Positions 6,253 to 15,504 of a DNA stretch of 36,012 nucleotides are shown piece by piece. The stretch spans positions 1 to 36,012 of the IMG/VR virus record IMGVR_UViG_3300029787_000158; one strand, 5' to 3'. How positions within the stretch are numbered: position 1 is the stretch's first letter; each line of letters begins with the position of its first letter. A program made the position numbers and the translations under genes. The notes under the pieces are model-generated. The model was not told the DNA's origin, searched no databases, and saw nothing but the letters and a program-made list of their open reading frames with translations. The DNA is from a virus.

Positions 6253-6582
6253 TTAGCTCTTTGGGTTGTCATCTTTGATCCCTTGAATGCGTGTTTTCCA
6301 TGCGTCCATATCTTTAAATATTTCATCAAGTTGATCTCCAATATCTCCATATAATTGTTTACGAGTATTTCTAACCTTATTGTTAGATTCCTCTGTATCG
6401 CCATCTGATTCATATGAATCAAGTTGAGCGTCAGTTGGTTGTGCTATGCTAAGATTCCATTCTTTGATGTAAGCTCCCTTACCATCTGAATCATCTTGCA
6501 ACATAACGTCTTTTTGAAAATCTACTGAAGCTACACCCATGTTGCTACAATACATTTGTATTTTACTAGATAATTGTGCCAT
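6253..6582 (-). CDS. Tail-fibre assembly-type protein (XkdW-like)
   Basis: A 109-residue protein whose centre (AYIKEWNLSIAQPTDAQLD) and tail (RKQLYGDIGDQLDEIFKDM, then WKTRIQGIK) match the layout of small XkdW/tail-fibre assembly chaperones: a PTxxQL motif followed by a helix with an R...YxxIxDQLDxI pattern. It sits among fibre-tip genes and could assist their folding or attachment. Assignment is by motif. Confidence 0.55.
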   Translation of the reverse strand: MAQLSSKIQMYCSNMGVASVDFQKDVMLQDDSDGKGAYIKEWNLSIAQPTDAQLDSYESDGDTEESNNKVRNTRKQLYGDIGDQLDEIFKDMDAWKTRIQGIKDDNPKS

Positions 6583-6601
6583 TATGCACCTCCTTTAAAA
6601 A

Positions 6602-7159
6602 TTATGTTATTAATTTGTATGCTCCAAATATTGAATTATCATTATTGTTAATTCTTCCGTTTCCTGAAGTAATGTCAAAAAAACAATATGGCTCAATGTA
6701 ATCTGATGAGCCATTAAAATCTATTACAGTAGATATTGTTCCAGTAACTCCGTATAAATAATAATTATCGTAAGCATCAAAATAACTTTGTTTATAACCA
6801 CTCCCATTTTTATATATTGATGCATAAGCTCTATGAAATTTGTCTACTGCTTGTGTATCAAAAACAACATGAAGATAACAAACATACTTTCCTGCTGTTT
6901 GAGGTGTGTATCTATAATTTGATGTATCGTAAGCAGATGCAGAATCATAAATTTCTGTGTCATAGTTTAATTTTGTCCAAGTTGCGTCAGTAGGTGTTTG
7001 ATTACTTCCCATTTTAGCTTCAAAGTAAGGAGTATTAGTTCCACCAAATCCTGTTTGTGATGCACCTGATCCTAATGCGATTGTATCACCAGATTGTCCA
7101 AAAGTTATAGTTCCAGTACCTGTACGTTTTAATATTGTATCTACTTTTAATGTACTCAT
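6602..7159 (-). CDS. Fibre-tip protein with C1q-like fold
   Basis: A 185-residue protein. It opens MSTLKVDTILKRTGTGTITF, followed by GDTIALGSGASQTG and then the jelly-roll pattern (YFEAKMGSNQT, YRYTPQTAGKYVCYLHVVF, ASIYKNGSGY, STVIDFNGSSDYIEPY). The same strand order occurs in the next gene (TPQTAGYYQINL, STVIQLNGSSDYVK), so the two are tandem paralogues. It overlaps its upstream paralogue by four bases. Confidence 0.65.
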   Translation of the reverse strand: MSTLKVDTILKRTGTGTITFGQSGDTIALGSGASQTGFGGTNTPYFEAKMGSNQTPTDATWTKLNYDTEIYDSASAYDTSNYRYTPQTAGKYVCYLHVVFDTQAVDKFHRAYASIYKNGSGYKQSYFDAYDNYYLYGVTGTISTVIDFNGSSDYIEPYCFFDITSGNGRINNNDNSIFGAYKLIT

Positions 7160-7740
7160 GTTATTAACCTAAAACCACTAAAATTTGTATATTGTCGTTC
7201 CCCATGAACTGAACCAGAAGCTCCTACAATGTAAACTTTAGATTTAACATAATCACTACTTCCATTAAGTTGAATTACTGTACTTACTGTTGTAACAAAC
7301 CTATTAACTTCAGGGTCATTTAATGTAATAAAATTAGTTGAACGAGGATCATTTTCAGTATTTTTAAAAATACCAATCATTAACTGTGAAACATCAGAAG
7401 TTGAATCGCCATTAAAATCTCTAGCCATAGCAGTTAAATTAATTTGATAATATCCAGCAGTTTGTGGTGTAAATCTTCCATTAGAAGTATCGTATGCATT
7501 TGCTGAATCTACATCTTCTGCATTATGAATAATATCTGTCCAAGTAGCACTGCTTACTCCTGTTTGAGTACCACTTCTATATGCAACAAAATATGGTGCA
7601 TTATTTCCACCAAAACCAGTAGCAGTACCAGAATTTTGTATGGTTGCTCCACTAGGAATAGTAAAGGTATCTCCACTATCACCAAGTGTAATAGAAGTTC
7701 CTGATTGAGGGCTAATTTTATTTACTTGTATTTCACTCAT
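7156..7740 (-). CDS. Fibre-tip protein with C1q-like fold
   Basis: A 194-residue tandem paralogue of the protein at 6602-7159: MSEIQVNKISPQSGTSITL head, GDTFTIPSGAT linker, then RFTPQTAGYYQINLTAMARD and STVIQLNGSSDYVKSK strands of a C1q-like jelly roll, ending in SGFRLIT. The head is likely the attachment part and the jelly roll the binding part. It overlaps both neighbours by four bases. Confidence 0.65.
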   Translation of the reverse strand: MSEIQVNKISPQSGTSITLGDSGDTFTIPSGATIQNSGTATGFGGNNAPYFVAYRSGTQTGVSSATWTDIIHNAEDVDSANAYDTSNGRFTPQTAGYYQINLTAMARDFNGDSTSDVSQLMIGIFKNTENDPRSTNFITLNDPEVNRFVTTVSTVIQLNGSSDYVKSKVYIVGASGSVHGERQYTNFSGFRLIT

Positions 7741-8180
7741 ATAATTACCAATGTAGCGTTGCTACCTACTGTTAAAGTACCAGACACACTTATTGGCCCA
7801 GCGATAACACTATTCTTAGATGCAGAAATTGTTAGATCAGCAAAAGCTGTAGGATTTTCTACATAAAAGTTAGAATGTAATTTACTAGCAGTTATGACGC
7901 CATCTGACACTTCACCTAATGTAACTGCTTCACCCATAGATAAAATAAAAACATCTGCTTTAGCTACAGATTCACTAAACGTAATTGTTGATCCATTTAC
8001 TGTATACGCTTCTATTGGCTGTTGAATAACACCTTGATGTACGACGATTAAATTTTCTGCGACTGTTGAAAAATTAGCAGAATTTTTTTGTAATGTATAC
8101 GCTGTAGCTGGTGTGCTACCAGATAAACTTAGTATTGATCTATTACCTAATGACTCTAAATTGTTTCCTATATAACTCAT
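7737..8180 (-). CDS. Fibre-associated structural protein
   Basis: A 147-residue protein starting MSYIGNNLESLGNRSI. The middle (YTLQKNSANFSTVAENLIVVHQGVIQQPIEAYTVNGSTITF) resembles the binding-type beta repeats found in tail proteins of marine podoviruses, and a long Ser/Val-rich C-terminus follows. I chose ATG 8180 because its start overlaps the upstream stop as TAATG; a longer frame reaching 8207 is not supported. Probably part of the fibre or tail baseplate. Confidence 0.6.
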   Translation of the reverse strand: MSYIGNNLESLGNRSILSLSGSTPATAYTLQKNSANFSTVAENLIVVHQGVIQQPIEAYTVNGSTITFSESVAKADVFILSMGEAVTLGEVSDGVITASKLHSNFYVENPTAFADLTISASKNSVIAGPISVSGTLTVGSNATLVII

Positions 8181-8722
8181 TACGCTAATACCTCCATTAA
8201 AACACAATCACTTTCTCTGTTATCGCCATTAAAATACATTGGCTCTGATCCAGTATTATTTCTAAAGTCAAATTTATAACTCACAGCACTTGTAGTGTTG
8301 GTTGTTCTTAATTGTTGATGAGAAAGTATTTTTGAAATCCAAACTCCATCTCCTCCATAATCATAAGCACCTGGCACTTCGTAATCTTGTATAAATTCTG
8401 TGTAAGAGCCACTACCAATTTTTTCAAACATTCTAACTGTACCTCTTGAATTTTGCTGATTACCAGCTGCTTTTGCAATATTTAAACTACACATAAATAA
8501 AATTTTAGATGTGGTAGCACTAGGAGTAATAGAAATTTCCCAAGTAACTCCACTTGCACTTAAAAGGTCTGTATAGCCTGTTCCAGTATGTGTTACTTGA
8601 TAAGAATTATTACTGCCAACAACTTGACCAATCTTACCACCACCAGCACCAGCTACAGTACCAGTAAAGGTAAAGTTTTGTGCTAAGTCAATTCCATTTG
8701 GTTTTAATAAAGTAAAAGGCAT
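8180..8722 (-). CDS. Putative fibre-tip protein
   Basis: A 180-residue beta-rich protein with a short head (MPFTLLKPNGIDLAQNFTF), a glycine-rich turn (VAGAGGGKIGQVVG) and a globular part containing WEISITPSATTSKILFMC, FEKIGSGSYTEF and SYKFDFRNNTGSEPMYF. The SITPSATTSKIL strand also recurs in the neighbouring gene as IKMAITPATTNTRARF, which suggests a shared fold. It is in the fibre cluster; no exact family is recognised. Confidence 0.55.
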   Translation of the reverse strand: MPFTLLKPNGIDLAQNFTFTGTVAGAGGGKIGQVVGSNNSYQVTHTGTGYTDLLSASGVTWEISITPSATTSKILFMCSLNIAKAAGNQQNSRGTVRMFEKIGSGSYTEFIQDYEVPGAYDYGGDGVWISKILSHQQLRTTNTTSAVSYKFDFRNNTGSEPMYFNGDNRESDCVLMEVLA

Positions 8723-8723
8723 A

Positions 8724-9062
8724 TTATGGTTTCTCCCATACTGTATGTGTTAATTGTCCAAAGTTATCTTTGGTTTCATCTGTTTCTCTAGCAAGTAATT
8801 CATCATATTTATCTGCTGAATAATCTTGTGGTATATCTCGCATAGATTTTCTAAATGCTTTCATTTCATCAGACATAGTGTTATCTGACATGGCAAGATA
8901 ATCTGTTTCAGAAAGTTTTTGATTTCTTATATTTCTTATTTCAGCTAACTGTCTATTAACTTTATTATCTTCCCACTCTTTATTACGAGCTATAATATCA
9001 GCTTTTTCTTGCTCAGTAGCTTCTCTTTCTATTCCATTTTCACTTACTATATATTCTGTCAT
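8724..9062 (-). CDS. Tail assembly chaperone-like protein
   Basis: A 112-residue charged helical protein. RNIRNQKLSETDYLAMSD followed by KAFRKSMRDIPQDY matches the phage tail assembly chaperone pattern (PF16778 type: RN.KL..TDW...YR..LRDIP). I chose ATG 9062 over a longer frame reaching 9092; it starts one base after the upstream stop region. Likely assists fibre or tail assembly. Confidence 0.6.
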   Translation of the reverse strand: MTEYIVSENGIEREATEQEKADIIARNKEWEDNKVNRQLAEIRNIRNQKLSETDYLAMSDNTMSDEMKAFRKSMRDIPQDYSADKYDELLARETDETKDNFGQLTHTVWEKP

Positions 9063-9063
9063 T

Positions 9064-10083
9064 TTAACTATCCTGTAATCCGTAAATATCAATTTTGTGT
9101 TTAGCTATATCTCCACTTTCTTGATAAATTAATATGCCATCATTATTGCCACCATTAGCATACATACCACCACCATATTGTCTGGTCATGTAACTGTCTG
9201 AAGTATAAACTGTAGCTTCTTGTTGAAACATTACATAATCTCCATACTCAGCATTAGTTGTTGCTGGTAAAGGGTTTTGAATATGAAGTGTTATATATTG
9301 TTGCTGACCACTATTATTGCTTCCACCCCATTGTGTCATTTGATAATATGTTGATGGAGAATTACCCTCACCACCACCTACACCACTTTCTGAACTTCCA
9401 GAAACACCTCTACCACCAGCAATCCAATGATAATGGTTATCGCCTATTGCACTACCACTTTGTAAAAGTTTGAATCTTGCTCTAGTGTTAGTTGTTGCTG
9501 GAGTGATTGCCATTTTAATTATGTAATTAGAATATGTACTTGTAAAAACATTACTAAAAGAAACATTAGCAACATTACTTGTACCAGATGCTCCACCAAC
9601 TCTTGTCATAGCTCCACTACCAGCTTCTGCCCAAGTTAATCCACCAGTATTACCAGATTGTGCTGTAAGCATATATCCGTTAACTGGAGAATTACTTACT
9701 TGCATTTTAGCTTCATTAATTGCTTGGTCGCCAATATTTGCTTGTGGTAAAGCACCTGTAACTTTAGAAGTTAAATCAATACTACCAGCTAACATATTAT
9801 TAGTTACAGAATTATCTGAAGGAGTTTGAGTAGCTACTGATTTTCCTAGATAAGCAATTTCTACAACATCACTAGCTGTTAATGTACCACCTAATGTTAT
9901 TCTAGTAGAAGTAGTTAATGAAAGATTTGTTGCATCTTGTTTGATATAATTCACCCATACGATTACATCAGCTAAACTAGAAATAGCATGATCTAAATCT
10001 ACAAAAGCATTAGTAGAAGAAGTTACACGCTGTTTAGCTGTCGTAATAAAATTACTAGAGGGTTTAGAACCTAAATACGCCAC
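9064..10083 (-). CDS. Tail-fibre protein
   Basis: A 339-residue protein beginning with a GTG at 10083 whose first base overlaps the TAG stop of the upstream gene (TAGTG), which I prefer over the TTG at 10122. The N-terminal AYLGSKPSSNFIT and IVWVNYIKQDATN blocks match a fibre head domain common in marine podoviruses; a short SxTNNMLAGSIDLTSKV linker follows. The C-terminal half is Gly/Ser/Tyr-rich and beta-structured (GGAIGDNHYHWIAGGRG, NNSGQQQYITLHIQNP). Probably binds the host receptor. Confidence 0.65.
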   Translation of the reverse strand: MAYLGSKPSSNFITTAKQRVTSSTNAFVDLDHAISSLADVIVWVNYIKQDATNLSLTTSTRITLGGTLTASDVVEIAYLGKSVATQTPSDNSVTNNMLAGSIDLTSKVTGALPQANIGDQAINEAKMQVSNSPVNGYMLTAQSGNTGGLTWAEAGSGAMTRVGGASGTSNVANVSFSNVFTSTYSNYIIKMAITPATTNTRARFKLLQSGSAIGDNHYHWIAGGRGVSGSSESGVGGGEGNSPSTYYQMTQWGGSNNSGQQQYITLHIQNPLPATTNAEYGDYVMFQQEATVYTSDSYMTRQYGGGMYANGGNNDGILIYQESGDIAKHKIDIYGLQDS

Positions 10084-10403
10084 TACGCAACATCCGTTAA
10101 TAATTGTAGAGCAACAGTACAAGTACCAGAACCTGAGCTTGATTGTGCTTGTATCTTATCTGAAGTCTGAAGTACAATTTTTGGAATCTCTAATGATGAT
10201 CCAACAGGTAATGGAGCAGTAGTAAGAATACTAAATCCAGTAGTTGCAGAAGCATCATATTTTTTGAGAGTTACATTAATTGATGAAGTTCCAGTATTAG
10301 ATAGAGTACCAGCAATAACCATAGATTTGTTACTAGCTGTGTAAATATCTGTCAAATTTGCATTTGAAAGAGCCACAGTTGCATCACCAAAATTATTAGC
10401 CAT
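10083..10403 (-). CDS. Small structural protein of the fibre module
   Basis: A 106-residue beta-rich protein (MANNFGDATVALSNANLTDIY) with SSINVTLKKYDASATTGF and PLPVGSSLEIPKIVLQ strands. Short proteins of this kind sit between the main fibre and the fibre tips in marine podoviruses and may be adaptors. Its stop overlaps the next GTG start, and eight bases separate it from the repeat-bearing fibre gene. Confidence 0.5.
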   Translation of the reverse strand: MANNFGDATVALSNANLTDIYTASNKSMVIAGTLSNTGTSSINVTLKKYDASATTGFSILTTAPLPVGSSLEIPKIVLQTSDKIQAQSSSGSGTCTVALQLLTDVA

Positions 10404-10410
10404 ATCTCTC

Positions 10411-11946
10411 CTATCCTAAAGCGATTGCAAATGGGATACTATTATCCGTAACCGTTGCCGCAATCGTTAGAGTTTCATTACCACCATCACTGCCCTCAGT
10501 GAAAGTCACATTTGTTCCAGCAACAAGTTTGCCATTTAAAAAACCAGCAGTTGTGTCATTGGAAGAAACTTTTGTTTTTACATCAGTATCAGCAGTAATT
10601 GTTTGCCAACCTGATCCGTCATAATATTTTAAAACATTTGAACTTGTATTAAATGCAAGATCACCAGCATCTAAAGAACTAGATGGATCACTTGAGTCTA
10701 CTCTATATCTATCAGCAAAACTATTTACGCCTGATATATTTGATGCAACAGTCGATATATTCGAATTAGCTCCAGCGACAGTCGATATATTCGAATTATT
10801 TCCCGCTACTGTGTTAATGTTGTTTATTGCTCCAGCGACAGTTGAAATATTTGCATTTGCTCCCGCTACAGTTGTAATGTTAGAATTAGCAGACGCTACA
10901 GTGTTAATATTGGATACTGCTCCCGCTACAGTATTAACATTGGATATTGCCCCACCTACCGAATTAACATTGGATACATTATTAGCAACAGTTTCTAAAT
11001 CATCTACAACACCACTTACAGCAAGAGTATTAAGGTCAGATACAATATCGCTTGTCGCTAAAGTGTTTAAATCACTTACTATGTCAGCCGTTGCTAAAGT
11101 ATTTAAGTCTGCAATAAAATCAGTAGTTATTAATGAAGCTTTTCCCGCAACAGTAGTTACATCAGATGAAATCCCAGCAACAGTGTTTACATTTGATATA
11201 GCTCCAGCAACAGTATTAATATTAGAGGCATTTGAAACAACAGAAGATATATTGCTGTTCATTCCAGCTACAGTTGTGACGTTGCTAGATATTCCAGCAA
11301 CAGTTGTTACATTACCTGATATTCCCGCAACAGTTGTAACATTGGCTTTAATATTTTCGACAGCACTAATATCGGATGCAATATTTGTTAAAGCAGTAAT
11401 GTCTGATGCAATTCCAGCAACAGTATTGACATTAGTTACCGATTGAGAAAATTCGAGGCCATTACCTGAAGCATTAACGGATAATATTCTATCGGCTACA
11501 AGGTTAGGAAAAGTTATATCAAATGTATTTGATGTAGTAGCTGATGCTTTAGGTGAAAATTTTAAATCTCTTTCTACTTGTTGCATCATAGCAACAACTT
11601 TGTCTAATTCCGTGTTTAGTGTTTCTACAGGAAATGAACCTGAATCAGAAAAATCGGTACTTCTTGATATCGCTAAATCACGATATATTGTGTATTTATC
11701 ATCAGCAGTAGCTCCACTACCTAGTAAAATTGATCCACCACCAGATGCTCCAGCACCAGATACAGAATATTGAGTAGCTGAAGAAGGAGAAGCATTATAA
11801 GATAGCGTAGTATCTGTACCACCACTTGTTTTGATAACAACCAAATCTCCATTTGCAAAAAACTCAAAAGGAACTGAAAATGAAGTTTGGTTGCTTGAAG
11901 CTGTATACTGTACTCTTGGTGTAGTATCAGAAATTGTAATTGACAT
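10411..11946 (-). CDS. T7-like tail fibre with decapeptide repeat shaft
   Basis: A 511-residue fibre. Residues 1-135 match the T7 gp17 N-terminal domain that fixes the fibre to the tail tube (TPRVQYTASSNQTSFSVPFEFF, DDKYTIYRDL, TLNTELDKVVAMMQQVERDL). Residues 171-410 are 24 uninterrupted decapeptide units of the SNISTVAG type, likely a shaft. The last 100 residues contain LAFNTSSNVLKYYDGSGW, common in phage fibre tips. It follows the largest internal virion gene directly. Confidence 0.85.
   Translation of the reverse strand: MSITISDTTPRVQYTASSNQTSFSVPFEFFANGDLVVIKTSGGTDTTLSYNASPSSATQYSVSGAGASGGGSILLGSGATADDKYTIYRDLAISRSTDFSDSGSFPVETLNTELDKVVAMMQQVERDLKFSPKASATTSNTFDITFPNLVADRILSVNASGNGLEFSQSVTNVNTVAGIASDITALTNIASDISAVENIKANVTTVAGISGNVTTVAGISSNVTTVAGMNSNISSVVSNASNINTVAGAISNVNTVAGISSDVTTVAGKASLITTDFIADLNTLATADIVSDLNTLATSDIVSDLNTLAVSGVVDDLETVANNVSNVNSVGGAISNVNTVAGAVSNINTVASANSNITTVAGANANISTVAGAINNINTVAGNNSNISTVAGANSNISTVASNISGVNSFADRYRVDSSDPSSSLDAGDLAFNTSSNVLKYYDGSGWQTITADTDVKTKVSSNDTTAGFLNGKLVAGTNVTFTEGSDGGNETLTIAATVTDNSIPFAIALG
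10717..11436 (-). repeat. 30-base tandem repeats coding 24 decapeptides
   Basis: The fibre shaft is coded by a 720-base array with a 30-base period. Units are degenerate in DNA but keep the (S/A)N(I/V)xTVAG pattern; a central block (about residues 275-325) shifts to the DLNTLAT type. The uninterrupted period, 24 by 10 residues, suggests duplication and slippage and could change shaft length between relatives. Confidence 0.85.
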
Positions 11947-14900
11947 TTATTCTAATCCTTTTTCTATCTGGTCAAAAATTGAATCCATGTACCATATGTT
12001 TTGGAATGGTATTAATCTACGCACATTAGATGCAGTTTCAGATTCATCTCCAACTGCTACGTTTAATAATTTATCAACATTTGAGCCAGTTGGCCCAAAA
12101 ACTCCACCAAGCATAGCTCCTCTATCTGCTGTCATTAATCTTTGTGCAGAATTTCCAACATCCATAAATATTCCACCAACACCACTTCTTTCAAATGCGT
12201 CCATAAATTTATCATTGTATGATTTAGAACTATAATCTTGATCAAATGCTTTTGAACGCATCATATCAACAACTGCACCCAACATAATCATTGTAATAAC
12301 GGAACTAAAAAAGGTAGCGTCTTTTTGTTGTAATCCTCTAATAAGAACTCGTTGTGTCATTCCCATAGAGAATTTTTTAAATTGAGCTATTAATCCACCA
12401 GCTTGAGTAGACATCCATAATGGTGTATCTCCTAAAGCTGGAGTAACTACCGATATATTTACGTCATTTTGTACTGCTAATTTAAATACATTAGCTACTT
12501 CAATATCATCCCACTCATCTGATTTTGCTATTCTGTTATATTTTAAATCACCTGTATTTCTTGCTCCAACACCTACTCCATATTCTTTATATTGACGAAC
12601 AATTCGTTCTGCTAATTGTCTATCAATTCCAGCTTGTGCTAACTTTAATTCATCTGATTTGCTAATTGTTCCTTTGATTAAGTTTTCTGATTCTTCAATA
12701 ATGCGATTACCAATCATCATTACTTGATTTGTTTTAATCATTTGATTCCAAGGTGACATTAAATTTAATAAAAAGAAAGCCCCTGTCATTTTGTTCATAC
12801 CTTGTGTTAATTTTGAACCAGTATTATATAAAGTGCTTATATCGTTATACAAAAATGCTCTTGTATTCATTGATATTTCAAAAAGCTCACCCATAGAACG
12901 ACCTTCTTTTTTTGTTAATTTATAAATATCTTTACTCATTTTAGATGTAAATGATTCCCAAGTACTTCTTAAAGTTCTGTTTAATCCATTAAAAAATACA
13001 GAACGACCAAGATCAACAAGAGAAGCTAATCCACCTTGTAAACTTGTCATAGCATTAAACATTTTCATCATGCCTATTCCACGACTGTACCAAGAAGTAG
13101 GATCATCAGATACTCCGTAAACTCCTTTAAATAAATCTCTTACAGCTTCCATATCTGCTAGTATTTCATCCCGTTCTTTTGCTAATTTCGATTTTTCACT
13201 ATTATTTTTAGCGTTATTTATTTTAGCTTGGTATTCAGCTTCAACATCTTTTAGACCAGCTTGATATCCTCTTTGTCTAAAATACGCCCCACCCATAGCA
13301 TTAGGCGTTCCAAATATAGATGTTAAATACACATCTGGTAAAACACTTCTGTGATACATTGGCATTAATAAATTAATATCACTATGAAAATACCCAGCTT
13401 TCATCCATTCCTCTTGATCTATTTCTAATCTTCGTCTTTTTAAATTTCCGCTCATGCCTGATGGGGAAAAAATATAATCTTCAATAATTATATCTTCATG
13501 TGTTTTTTTTGTATCGTTAGGATCAAATCTTTTCCATGGAGCTTTATTCTCATAACTTTTTACAATAGCTAATATTTCATCATCTGTAAGTTCAGGCATA
13601 GTTCGTCTAATACTTTCAGTAGCAAAAGCTCTCCAAGCTGGAATATTAGATTGTATTTTTTGTCTATTAATTACTCTGTTTAAATAATTATCACGCAAAG
13701 GTTTTGTTTTTAATTGTTCTAAATATTCTTTTTCTTGAGCAATTTTATTTTGTAATTCTTTTCGAGACATTTTAATTTTTTTTGTAGTTCCGTCTTGATA
13801 AGTTTTTGTAAAAGTAATTGTTTCACCTTTACTAGATTTTAATTTAGCTTCTAATTGTGCTACTAATATTTCTTGCGTATTGTATGCGGGATTACTTTCT
13901 TTTACTTTTTTACCAATTTCACGATAGTATTCTTTTGCTTTAGCTGTAGCTTGTTGTATTTCTTTTATTGGGTCTTTGTAATTAGGATTAACTAGGCCTT
14001 GTGATACTCGTTCATTAAATTCTGCTCTTGAAATAGGTTTATTATCAGTACCTTTTAAATTTTTCTTATAAGAAGAATATAATTTTGCAATATCTTCAAT
14101 CGCTGTACCTAAATAATAGGTATCCATTTTCATCCATTGTTCTAAAGATGCTGGTGTTTTTATGCCAAGAGCATTACCTTTAGTAAATAAAGATGATTTT
14201 AAAATAGCTTTACCAAACTTTATAGCTGTTAAATTACCTTTATTAACTAATCGTTGTATGGGATTCCAATTAGACGATTCACCTAATTTACCAAGCCATG
14301 TAGGTATAAATTGTTCATTTTCTAATGCTTCCAAATAAATCATTTTATTTTTTAAATATTCTTCTGCTTTAAAAGAACTATAAGGAACTACAGGACTGGA
14401 TAATGCTTTAGCATTAATTCTATTTTCATAATCAGCTAAACTTTCACCTCTTTTTCTTTTTATAAAAGTATGTGCTTTTTCATGATTCAATACAAATTCT
14501 TGCCATTCTTCTACTGTTTTAAATTGATCTTCAGGCAAAGGTTTAACACCTTTAATTCTAGGTTTTGTCCATGCTTTATCTTTAAATTGTTTTTCTATTA
14601 ATTTTTTATTAACTCGTATTTCAAAACCTTTTTCTGTTTTGTGCATAGTAGCAGATACTTGTTTCCAACCTTCAGGTTTCATATCAAAAGGTAAAGTGTT
14701 TACAGTTGTTCCATCAGGTTTTGACCATCTGCCAGTATCATCTACTACTTTAACAACTATATTTGTATTACCTCTAGCTATATGATTTATTTCATCACCA
14801 AGATCAGCTTGTTTTACAAAATCATCTATTGCTTCTTTATCTGCTCTAGTAAATCCACCTTTAAAAGCTGGAAGTAACATTTGTAATAAAGCATTAGTTC

Positions 14901-15504
14901 CAAGTATAGCATAAGCATGTTGGGCTGTTCTTTCAGGACTAGCAAATTGTTTTACTGTTTCTTCAGCTCCTAATATTCCTGTTGTTGTTGCAGTTCGTTT
15001 TAAACGACTTTGCATAAATATAGGTCTAGCAAATTTAGAGAAGAAAAATGCACTTGTAATATCAGTAAGACCACCCATCATCATACCAAATGTTTGCCAA
15101 TAAGGATTGCGATACATTTCTTGTTCTTTTTGCATTTTGTTAATCAAAAATTCTGTTTCTTTCATGCTTCTTGATTCAGCAAAATAATCAAAATTATTAT
15201 TTATAATTCTTGCATATTTTTCATCTTCATAAACTTTGTAGTTATCATCAGGGTTAAATTGTTCTTTATCTGAAAAAGCGGCAGTATATAAAATACCTAA
15301 AATGTTTTCGCTCATAAAACCATGAGCAAAATCTCTAGCTCCTTCTTCATCTATTAAAAAGCTTTTAAAAAAATTTGAGTTATACGTTTTTTCTTGATAA
15401 TTATCGTAGTTTAAAAATGGCTGTTCTATTGTTAAACTATTTTTTAAGGGCTGGTCTAAATAATCTGATTGACCTAAATTAGTATCTTTTTCAGTTTCAA
15501 CCAT
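11947..15504 (-). CDS. Large internal virion protein with a HExxH zincin motif
   Basis: A 1185-residue protein in the position of T7 gp16, the large internal core protein ejected into the cell with the DNA. I do not see the transglycosylase signature of T7 gp16. Instead residues 341-345 read HEKAH (LNHEKAHTFIKR), the zinc-binding HExxH of metallopeptidases, with a possible third ligand E360 in ADYENRINAKAL. A long Lys/Glu-rich helical region follows. Its C-terminus has VVDMMRSKAF and RSGVGGIFMDVGNSAQRL, hydrophobic helices that could insert into membrane. TAATG-coupled to the upstream gene. Confidence 0.7.
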   Translation of the reverse strand: MVETEKDTNLGQSDYLDQPLKNSLTIEQPFLNYDNYQEKTYNSNFFKSFLIDEEGARDFAHGFMSENILGILYTAAFSDKEQFNPDDNYKVYEDEKYARIINNNFDYFAESRSMKETEFLINKMQKEQEMYRNPYWQTFGMMMGGLTDITSAFFFSKFARPIFMQSRLKRTATTTGILGAEETVKQFASPERTAQHAYAILGTNALLQMLLPAFKGGFTRADKEAIDDFVKQADLGDEINHIARGNTNIVVKVVDDTGRWSKPDGTTVNTLPFDMKPEGWKQVSATMHKTEKGFEIRVNKKLIEKQFKDKAWTKPRIKGVKPLPEDQFKTVEEWQEFVLNHEKAHTFIKRKRGESLADYENRINAKALSSPVVPYSSFKAEEYLKNKMIYLEALENEQFIPTWLGKLGESSNWNPIQRLVNKGNLTAIKFGKAILKSSLFTKGNALGIKTPASLEQWMKMDTYYLGTAIEDIAKLYSSYKKNLKGTDNKPISRAEFNERVSQGLVNPNYKDPIKEIQQATAKAKEYYREIGKKVKESNPAYNTQEILVAQLEAKLKSSKGETITFTKTYQDGTTKKIKMSRKELQNKIAQEKEYLEQLKTKPLRDNYLNRVINRQKIQSNIPAWRAFATESIRRTMPELTDDEILAIVKSYENKAPWKRFDPNDTKKTHEDIIIEDYIFSPSGMSGNLKRRRLEIDQEEWMKAGYFHSDINLLMPMYHRSVLPDVYLTSIFGTPNAMGGAYFRQRGYQAGLKDVEAEYQAKINNAKNNSEKSKLAKERDEILADMEAVRDLFKGVYGVSDDPTSWYSRGIGMMKMFNAMTSLQGGLASLVDLGRSVFFNGLNRTLRSTWESFTSKMSKDIYKLTKKEGRSMGELFEISMNTRAFLYNDISTLYNTGSKLTQGMNKMTGAFFLLNLMSPWNQMIKTNQVMMIGNRIIEESENLIKGTISKSDELKLAQAGIDRQLAERIVRQYKEYGVGVGARNTGDLKYNRIAKSDEWDDIEVANVFKLAVQNDVNISVVTPALGDTPLWMSTQAGGLIAQFKKFSMGMTQRVLIRGLQQKDATFFSSVITMIMLGAVVDMMRSKAFDQDYSSKSYNDKFMDAFERSGVGGIFMDVGNSAQRLMTADRGAMLGGVFGPTGSNVDKLLNVAVGDESETASNVRRLIPFQNIWYMDSIFDQIEKGLE

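Noticed and set aside
10717-11436. CRISPR-like periodicity
   Set aside because: The 30-base repeats have no spacers and code for a decapeptide; they are part of a protein gene.
10811-11446. 211-residue frame antisense to the fibre repeats
   Set aside because: Its regularity (PATV repeats) mirrors the repeats of the real gene on the other strand.
11831-12235. 134-residue plus-strand frame antisense to fibre and virion genes
   Set aside because: Antisense shadow of two well-supported genes.
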